From a bacterium (GTDB lineage: Bacteria > Desulfobacterota > Deferrisomatia > Deferrisomatales > Deferrisomataceae): a DNA stretch of 64,000 nucleotides. The position numbers were made by a program, and so were the translations under genes. Below are positions 58,945 to 64,000 of this stretch, piece by piece; position 1 is the stretch's first letter, and the number at the start of each line of letters is the position of its first letter. The stretch spans positions 1 to 64,000 of the forward strand of contig JALUTY010000083.1 of the NCBI GenBank assembly GCA_027021615.1, in the 5' to 3' direction. Below the pieces are notes generated by a model. That model did not search any database. It was given only the letters and a program-made list of their open reading frames with translations, and was not told where the DNA came from.

Positions 58945-59001
58945 GTTTGTGGCCTTCGGCCCGCTGGGCGGCCAGGCGGCTCTCGAACCGCGCCAAGGCC
59001 C

Positions 59002-59188
59002 GGGGGGCATGGAGCCTGCTGGAGAGCCGCGTGCGGCCCCTTGGCTCGCCGCGCAGCGCCTCCAACGTTCGGACCGTGGGTTCGTTCGTGCCCCACGAGC
59101 TGTCATGAAGCCACCGCCGGTGCCCCGTGCCTGCGCGGCGAATCTCGACGCCCGGCTTCGTGCTCGGCCGGAACCAGGCCCCCACCCC
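59002..59188. mobile_element. MITE-like element, copy B
   Basis: About 187 bp in the gap between the PilZ gene and the membrane protein at 59483. The left end GGGGGGCATGGAGCCTGCT matches the 19-bp terminal repeat of copy C at 18 of 19 positions. The right end is degenerate (ACCAGGCCCCCACCCC). The interior shares GAGAGCCGCGTGCGGCC, CTTGGCTCGCCGCGCAGC and GCCTGCGCGGCGAATCTC with copy A in the same orientation. No gene is supported inside. Confidence 0.65.
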
Positions 59189-59482
59189 GTACCCTGGCAA
59201 TACGTTTGAAGGTCTCAGTATCTCCTAGCGGTTCTGGCAACCCCATCTCGGGGGCGGCAAAGGACCTGCCCCCGAGAAGACGACCCCATTTCTCGCCGGG
59301 TCAATGCTTCGCAAGCGGGCCGCCTCCCGGCCCACCGGCCCTGACAGGGGGTTCGTGCGCCGCACTGTACCGAAAGGTCCGTGGGGAACGCCAGGTGCCC
59401 CCGGCCGGCCTTGGAGTTCCCGCCGGCACCGTATTAGACTCCAAACACCGAAGGCTTCGCCAACCCCGACGAAAGGACGCGA

Positions 59483-60859
59483 ATGTTTCGCACGTTGCGA
59501 GGCCCCGGGGGCGTTTGGCTGGTCGGCGTCGGCGCCGGGGCCGTGCTGGGGGCGGCCCGAACCCGGGAGGCAGCCCTCCACCTGCTGGCGAAGAACCGGG
59601 CGCTCCTCGACGCGGGCATTCCCGCCCTGCCGGGGCCGGGGCACCTGGGCACCTTGGGTTCCTGGGCCCCGGCCGGCGCCGGGGCAGTGTTCTTCGGCCT
59701 GAGCCTGGGGCTGGGCGGTGCGGCCCTCCTGGCCCTGCTGGCCGCGGCCCTCGGTCTCGCACCCGGGCGGGCCGGGAGAATCCTCCCCTGGGGCACGGCC
59801 CTGGCACCCCTGGGTCTGGGTCTTTGGGGGCGGGACTGGGGCCTTGTCGCGGCGGCCGAGCCCGTGGCTCTGGCCGCCGCGGCATGGGCGGCCGGGCGGC
59901 CGGGGCGAAGGTTGCCGGCCTTGCGCCTGGCGTGCGCCGCCCTGACGTTGGTCGGCCTTTTGCCCTGGGCCCTGGCCGACGAAGGGCCGTTCATCCGGTT
60001 CCGGGATCGAGTGCTTCTGGCCCGGGAGACGGGCCCGGCTCTTGCCCTGAACACCTTCTATTACCGCTGGACCCTGTACCCGGCCGAGGCGCTGAAGCCC
60101 CTTGCGGCCCGCAGCCAGCCGACGGCCTGGGCGAACCCGGCGGCCGGGGACCGTGCAGCTCTATGCGGGGCCGCGGCCCGGGTCGGGCTGTGGTGCGTGG
60201 ACGATCCTTCCGGTGCGGACGTGCGGATCGAGCCGGGCCCCAGGCTGGTCCTCGGTCCGGCCGAGGTCCCGTGGACCGGAACGCCCCAGGCCCGCCGACA
60301 GGCGTGGGACGAGCTGTCGGCCCGGGCCGACCGGGCCCGGCCCCTACGAAGGGTCACGGCGGTGTCTCTCTTCTACGGGTGCCCGCTGGTGCTCGCGGGC
60401 CTGCTCTCCGGCCTGGCCGTCTGGCTCGGGGCCTGGATGCCCCACCCCGGCCACCGGAAGGCAGCGGCGCTGGTGTGCGCCGCGCTCCTGGGGGGGCTCG
60501 TGGCAGCGGTGGCGAGGCAGCCCCCGTGGCTCGTGCGGGTTCGACAGGATTTGGCGGACATCCCCACGCCCGAGGCCGGGCGGGTGGAGGCCGCCCTTCG
60601 TGCCCGGCGCCCGGTGGCGAGGTTCTACGGGGCCCAGGCGGCCGGCCGACTGGGCCCCGGTTGGGAGGCGGCCCTGGAGGCGGCCCTGGCCGATCCGGTG
60701 ATCAACGTCCGTTACGCGGCGGCCCAAGCCCTGGGCCGCATCGCCAGCCCCCGGGCCCGGCAGACGCTTAAAGGGTTGCTGGAGAGCCCGGCGGACTGGT
60801 ACGTGAGGGAACGCGCGTGGTCCGGGCTCCGGAGGTCCGGGTGGCGGCCCGGGAGGTGA
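59483..60859 (+). CDS. Membrane protein with C-terminal HEAT-like repeats
   Basis: 458 aa. About seven hydrophobic helices (N-terminal 170 residues, then around 293-340). A soluble stretch lies between them (about 175-290), with YRWTLYPAEALKPL. The last 100 residues are HEAT-type helices (DPVINVRYAAAQALGRIASPRARQTLKGLLESP). The ATG at 59483 follows AAGGACGCG. The stop overlaps the start region of the CPBP protease, so they are coupled. I do not recognise the family. A role as a membrane scaffold is possible. Confidence 0.75.
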   Translation: MFRTLRGPGGVWLVGVGAGAVLGAARTREAALHLLAKNRALLDAGIPALPGPGHLGTLGSWAPAGAGAVFFGLSLGLGGAALLALLAAALGLAPGRAGRILPWGTALAPLGLGLWGRDWGLVAAAEPVALAAAAWAAGRPGRRLPALRLACAALTLVGLLPWALADEGPFIRFRDRVLLARETGPALALNTFYYRWTLYPAEALKPLAARSQPTAWANPAAGDRAALCGAAARVGLWCVDDPSGADVRIEPGPRLVLGPAEVPWTGTPQARRQAWDELSARADRARPLRRVTAVSLFYGCPLVLAGLLSGLAVWLGAWMPHPGHRKAAALVCAALLGGLVAAVARQPPWLVRVRQDLADIPTPEAGRVEAALRARRPVARFYGAQAAGRLGPGWEAALEAALADPVINVRYAAAQALGRIASPRARQTLKGLLESPADWYVRERAWSGLRRSGWRPGR

Positions 60860-61497
60860 CCGTTGCCGAGGCCGTCCTGGTCGTGACCGTGTGGGCGGCG
60901 GCCGAGACGGCTCTCTCCCGGCTCGTGCCGGGGTCGGGGTCGGCGGCGGCTGCCCTGATTTGGACCGGCACGATCCGGCTCGCCGAGACCGGAGGTCTCG
61001 CGCTGTGGTGGCACGCCCGCCGCTTCTCCCCGGGGCCCCTGGGGCTTACCGGCAGGCAGGCCCGGCAGGGGCTGCGGATTGGGGTCTGGGCGGCTGCCGG
61101 ATTCGGGGCCGTGGTGTTCGGCACCGAGCTCCTGGCTCGGCTGCTCGTCGGCCGGGGTTGGCTCGCGGCGATCGCGGGCCCGGCCCGGCCCTGGGACCAG
61201 ACCCTGTGGCTGGTGGCGGTGGGGGCCGGGGTGGCCCCGGCGTTCGAGGAGCTCCTGTTCCGGGGCGTGGTGTACCGGGCCGTTCGCGTGCGGTGGGGGG
61301 TGACGGCCGGGGTGGCGGCATCGACTACGCTGTTCGGCCTGGCCCACGTGGCCACGGCCCCCATCCCCTGGACCCAGATGGTGGGGGGAGCGGTGTTCTG
61401 CCTGGTGTACGAGGCATCGGGAAGCCTGTGGGCCCCCTACACGGTGCACGCCCTGGGGAACGGCTGCCTGTTCCTGCTCCCCTTTGTGCTTCGATGA
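60841..61497 (+). CDS. CPBP-family intramembrane metalloprotease (CAAX/Abi-like)
   Basis: 218 aa with about six transmembrane helices and the CPBP motifs: EELLFRGVVYRAVR (motif 1, two Glu and Arg), FGLAHV (motif 2 His) and HALGN (motif 3 His). These residues coordinate zinc in the membrane. The GTG at 60841 has GGAGGTCCGG just upstream. The frame overlaps the end of the preceding membrane protein by 19 bases. Family members cleave prenylated or membrane substrates or act in bacteriocin immunity. The substrate here is unknown. Confidence 0.88.
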   Translation: MAAREVTVAEAVLVVTVWAAAETALSRLVPGSGSAAAALIWTGTIRLAETGGLALWWHARRFSPGPLGLTGRQARQGLRIGVWAAAGFGAVVFGTELLARLLVGRGWLAAIAGPARPWDQTLWLVAVGAGVAPAFEELLFRGVVYRAVRVRWGVTAGVAASTTLFGLAHVATAPIPWTQMVGGAVFCLVYEASGSLWAPYTVHALGNGCLFLLPFVLR

Positions 61498-61562
61498 CGG
61501 GGAGGCGATGATCGCCCCCGACGGGCAGACCGTAGGGGTCGGGGTGCCGGTTCGTTGGTGGC

Positions 61563-61756
61563 GGGGGGCATGGGGCCTGCTTCCGGCCGGGCGCGAGTGC
61601 AGCATCCGATCGCCGCGCCTTCGCATGCCGTTGCCGGAGCCGCTTGTTCGGGCAGCGACAGCGGAGGGGCCTGGAATTCGACAAAGCTACGGATGTTCGG
61701 GGGGCGCGGCGAGCCAATGAGCCGCGCCCGGCTCTCCAGCAGGCCCCATGCCCCCC
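61563..61756. mobile_element. MITE-like element, copy C (inverted, perfect ends)
   Basis: 194 bp with identical 19-bp terminal inverted repeats GGGGGGCATGGGGCCTGCT (61563-61581 and 61738-61756). It lies in the gap between the CPBP protease and the PerM exporter. The outer parts match copy A (39658-39845) in reverse complement, including GCTTCCGGCCGGGCGCGAG and CGGCTCTCCAGC. No transposase is in the window, which fits a non-autonomous element. No target-site duplication could be made out. Confidence 0.75.
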
Positions 61757-61830
61757 GTGGTCTTGGCGTCGGCGCTCAGGAGCCGCCTGCCCGCCTGCCC
61801 GCCTAGCCGCCCAGCGGGCCGGAGGCCCCC

Positions 61831-61856
61831 GGCCAACGACCAACGACTGACGACCA
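61831..61856. repeat. Short CCAACGACCAACGAC repeat
   Basis: GGCCAACGACCAACGACTGA CGACC gives three degenerate copies of CAACGAC or GACGACC, just upstream of the PerM-type gene. Small and possibly part of the leader. Confidence 0.35.
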
Positions 61857-61884
61857 GAAACCGAGGTCACAAGGAGCAACCCTG

Positions 61885-62961
61885 ATGATCCGGGAGCGCA
61901 TCGGCCTGACCGTGTGGGGCCTGGCCGCGGTGGCGGCGGGCCTGTGGCTGCTGGCCCGCCTGGAGGCGGTGGTGGTGCCGCTGCTCCTGGGCTGGTTCAT
62001 CGCTTACGCCCTGGACCCCGTGCTCGACCGGCTGGAGACCTGGCGGATCCCCCGGGCTGCCGGGGTCTTCCTGCTGCTCTCCGGCGCGTTCCTCCTCGTG
62101 TTCCTGTCGGTGGTGGTGGTGATCCCGGCCTTCGTCGAGCAGGTACGGGGCGCGGCCGGAGCCCTTCCCGGCTACCTGGAGGCCACCCGGGGCGCCTGGC
62201 TTCCGCGCATCGAGGGCCTGCTGGGCCGCCCGTTGCCCGTGGACCCTGCGGCGAGCCTCGCGGAGATCCTGAAGGCCGTAGGCGCGAACCTACCGGACCT
62301 CGGAGGCCGGGCCGCGGCCCTGGCCGGGGCCGTGGCCGCGAACCTGTGGCGGCTCCTCGGCACTGTGCTGGGCCTGGCCCTGATCCCGGTGTTCGCGTTC
62401 TACCTGCTGCTCGACTTCAACGGTCTCGGGGCACGGCTGGTGGAGCTGCTGCCGCCCCGCCATCAGGGGCTGGCGAACCGGATCCTGTCGCGGGCCGACG
62501 AGGCCCTGGGCGCGTTCGTGAGGGGGCAGATCACGGTGTGCGCCTCCCTGGCCCTGGTGTACTCGGTGGGGCTCGGGTTCACCGGCATCGATATGCCCTG
62601 GGTGGTGGGAACCCTGGCCGGCGTCCTGTTCCTGGTGCCGTACCTCGGCACCTTGGTCGGGCTCGTGCTCGCCACCTTGCTGGCCCTGCTCAAGTTCCAC
62701 GATCTGGCCCACGTGGTCGCCGTGTGGGGGGTGTTTGCGGCGGGACAAGCCCTGGAGGGATTCGTGCTGACCCCCCGGCTGGTGGGGAACCGGGTGGGGC
62801 TGCACCCGGTGGCGGTCATCGTGGCCATCCTGGCCGGGGGCGAGCTGTTCGGGGCCGTGGGGGTGCTGCTCGCCGTGCCTTCAGCCGCCGTGCTCCGGGT
62901 GGCTCTGGCCGAGCTGCTGGCTCTCTACCGGACGTCGGCGTGGTACCGGGAGGAGGTCTAA
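61885..62961 (+). CDS. AI-2E/PerM-family membrane exporter
   Basis: 358 aa with about eight transmembrane helices. Features of the AI-2E (PerM) family are WFIAYALDPVLDRLETWRIPRAAGV, the periplasmic loop with LPGYLEATRGAWLP, and the C-terminal VGTLAGVLFLVPYLGTLVGL and FVLTPRLVGNRVGLHPVAVI. Members export signals or ions and many act as Na/H antiporters. The substrate cannot be told from sequence. AAGGAGC lies 8 nt before the ATG. The stop overlaps the next start by one base (TAATG). Confidence 0.88.
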   Translation: MIRERIGLTVWGLAAVAAGLWLLARLEAVVVPLLLGWFIAYALDPVLDRLETWRIPRAAGVFLLLSGAFLLVFLSVVVVIPAFVEQVRGAAGALPGYLEATRGAWLPRIEGLLGRPLPVDPAASLAEILKAVGANLPDLGGRAAALAGAVAANLWRLLGTVLGLALIPVFAFYLLLDFNGLGARLVELLPPRHQGLANRILSRADEALGAFVRGQITVCASLALVYSVGLGFTGIDMPWVVGTLAGVLFLVPYLGTLVGLVLATLLALLKFHDLAHVVAVWGVFAAGQALEGFVLTPRLVGNRVGLHPVAVIVAILAGGELFGAVGVLLAVPSAAVLRVALAELLALYRTSAWYREEV

Positions 62962-63647
62962 TGCTCCCCGTGGCCGCGCTGTTTCCCCATCTCCGGCTCC
63001 GGGCCCCGGCCCTGGCCCGACGGCTGGACGGAATCACCGGCCTCGAGCGGGCCGGCGACGTCTTGCGGGTTCGGGTGTCCGCCGGGGGCTGGGCCCACCG
63101 GGAGCTTCCGAGTTGTCTGCCAGAGCTGCGATCCCGGGCGAGGGAGCTGTTCGGCCCCTCCACTCGGGTCGAGCTCGCCGTAGGCCCGTCCGATCCCGAG
63201 CGCCTCCCGTTTCCGGTGCTGTCGTCCAAGCACTGGAACCTCGTGGCCTTCTGGGCGTGGGATGGGACCCACTGGGCGTGCGCGGCCGTGCCCAAGCCCG
63301 AGTACCGGAAGGCGCTGGAGGGGGGAGTGTCCCCCGAGCCCGGGTTCCTGGGGCAGGGACCGCTCCCGCCCGGGGGCCCCGCAGCGGTCCTTCCGGACCT
63401 GCTGGAAGACCTCGCCCGCAAGGCCCAGGCCGACCGGTCTTACGCCCACCTGGTGATCCCCTTTCCCGGGGACACCCTGGCCCGGGACCTGGAAACCGCC
63501 CTCTACACGGCCAAGGACTGGGGAACCCCCCGGGTGCCCGGCCCCGTGCTCCAGAGGTACGTGGGCCGCATCCACTGCACAGACCCCGCCCGCCCCCCCT
63601 TGGGGGTGCGGATGGCCCAGGGAATGATCCGCCCGGCTTCCCAGTAA
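62961..63647 (+). CDS. Unknown conserved-looking soluble protein
   Basis: 228 aa, no signal peptide or membrane helix. Contains LSSKHWNLVAFWAWDGTHWACAA and a C-terminal RYVGRIHCTDPARPPLGVRM. I do not recognise a domain. GGAGGTCTA precedes the ATG, which overlaps the stop of the PerM-type gene, so it is cotranscribed and translationally coupled. Could assist that exporter, but there is no direct support. Confidence 0.7.
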   Translation: MLPVAALFPHLRLRAPALARRLDGITGLERAGDVLRVRVSAGGWAHRELPSCLPELRSRARELFGPSTRVELAVGPSDPERLPFPVLSSKHWNLVAFWAWDGTHWACAAVPKPEYRKALEGGVSPEPGFLGQGPLPPGGPAAVLPDLLEDLARKAQADRSYAHLVIPFPGDTLARDLETALYTAKDWGTPRVPGPVLQRYVGRIHCTDPARPPLGVRMAQGMIRPASQ

Positions 63648-63655
63648 CTTCGGGC

Positions 63656-63686
63656 TACGGTCGTCGATCGACGGTCTTCGGTCTCC
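63656..63686. repeat. Degenerate CGGTCGTCGATCGACGG repeat
   Basis: CTTCGGGCTACGGTCGTC, GATCGACGGTC, TTCGGTCTCC in tandem, of the same type as 51931-51970 and 58914-58944. Next to it, 63723-63737 carries GGGGGGCATGGGGCC, a lone copy of the MITE end. Confidence 0.5.
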
Positions 63687-63859
63687 TCGCCCCAGGGCAA
63701 GTGACTCTCGCCAACCCGGCGGCGGGGGGCATGGGGCCGGGGGGGGCGGCCCCCTCCTTCCCGAACCCTGTGTACCCAACGGCGGCCCTGCCAGTAAAGT
63801 TTCCGGCCTCCCCGTCGAAAAGAGGGGAAATATCGTGTTTTACTCGCGGAGGTTCCGCA

Positions 63860-64000
63860 TTGTTGTTCGTCCGGGCTCTCGCCCTCTTCCTCGCCCTCGT
63901 CTTGACCCCCCAGCCCGCCCGGCCCCAACCCAGCCGCCGGATCGTGGTGCTCCACTCTTACCACCAAGGGCTCTCCTGGGTGGACGGGATCAACCGGGGG
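63860..64000 (+). CDS. Partial: exported ABC-substrate-binding-like protein, N-terminus of a probable sensor
   Basis: 47 codons run off the window end. A signal peptide (LFVRALALFLALVLTPQPARP) is followed by RRIVVLHSYHQGLSWVDGIN, which matches the start of ABC-type periplasmic binding domains often fused to histidine kinase or GGDEF outputs. The start is a TTG (63860) with GGAGG about 8 nt upstream. The output domain lies outside the window, so its class cannot be given. Confidence 0.7.
   Translation, partial: MLFVRALALFLALVLTPQPARPQPSRRIVVLHSYHQGLSWVDGINRG

Overview
The window is about 70% GC with strong third-position GC bias. It is dominated by giant multihaem c-type cytochromes of the CxxxxCH...CXXCH type known from Geobacter and relatives. 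Together with TlpA-type thioredoxins, CsrA, a PilZ protein and secreted beta-propeller proteins, this points to a metal-respiring, Gram-negative deltaproteobacterial (Desulfobacterota/Desulfuromonadota-like) chromosome. A Deferrisoma-type organism is one plausible guess, but the sequence alone does not settle the genus. There is no phage, plasmid or CRISPR signature.

Layout. (1) 238-1536 is a + strand LVIVD-repeat lipoprotein, convergent with the next block. (2) 1576-38732 is one long, tightly spaced minus-strand series read from 38732 down: 9-haem cytochrome, thioredoxin, 3-haem cytochrome, Reg_prop lipoprotein, 1,305-aa cytochrome, small cytochrome, two sialidase/BNR-type propellers, then a duplicated module [giant cytochrome + Ig/Big-domain protein] twice, a 20-codon peptide with a strong stem-loop, and a membrane-fused spermidine-synthase-like enzyme. 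(3) 38841-41137 holds an anti-sigma factor with an external glycogen-binding-like domain, a small secreted protein and an ECF sigma factor, which may control the block. (4) Two more TlpA-like thioredoxins, tRNA-Gly(CCC), a Cys-rich miniprotein, a GT2 glycosyltransferase and a receiver/ferritin-like fusion follow. (5) 45286-49599 is a four-gene overlapping housekeeping operon (nadK, recN, GNAT, pmbA-like). Then come rarA, uspA, csrA and a DUF882/M15-like protein. (6) 52702-58379 is a compact minus-strand operon: a Ycf46-type AAA+ ATPase, a Ycf35/DUF1257 protein, a DUF2997 protein, a HEAT-repeat protein, a divergent Hsp70 and a two-TM protein. PilZ lies upstream. (7) 59483-64000 holds membrane proteins, a CPBP protease, a PerM/AI-2E exporter, an unknown, and the start of a periplasmic binding-domain protein.

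How they fit. The cytochrome block looks like an extracellular/periplasmic electron-transfer and surface-display system: haem wires, thioredoxins for haem-Cys reduction, and propeller and Ig-domain proteins as scaffold or surface adhesins. The Ycf46-Ycf35-DUF2997-HEAT-Hsp70 operon looks like an uncharacterised chaperone/remodelling machine.

Intergenic DNA carries two kinds of repeats: about 190-bp MITE-like elements with 19-bp terminal inverted repeats (three copies), and many degenerate about 8-bp tandem repeats. Two octamer arrays supply the stop codons of the paired Ig-domain genes. All counts and coordinates were worked out by eye.
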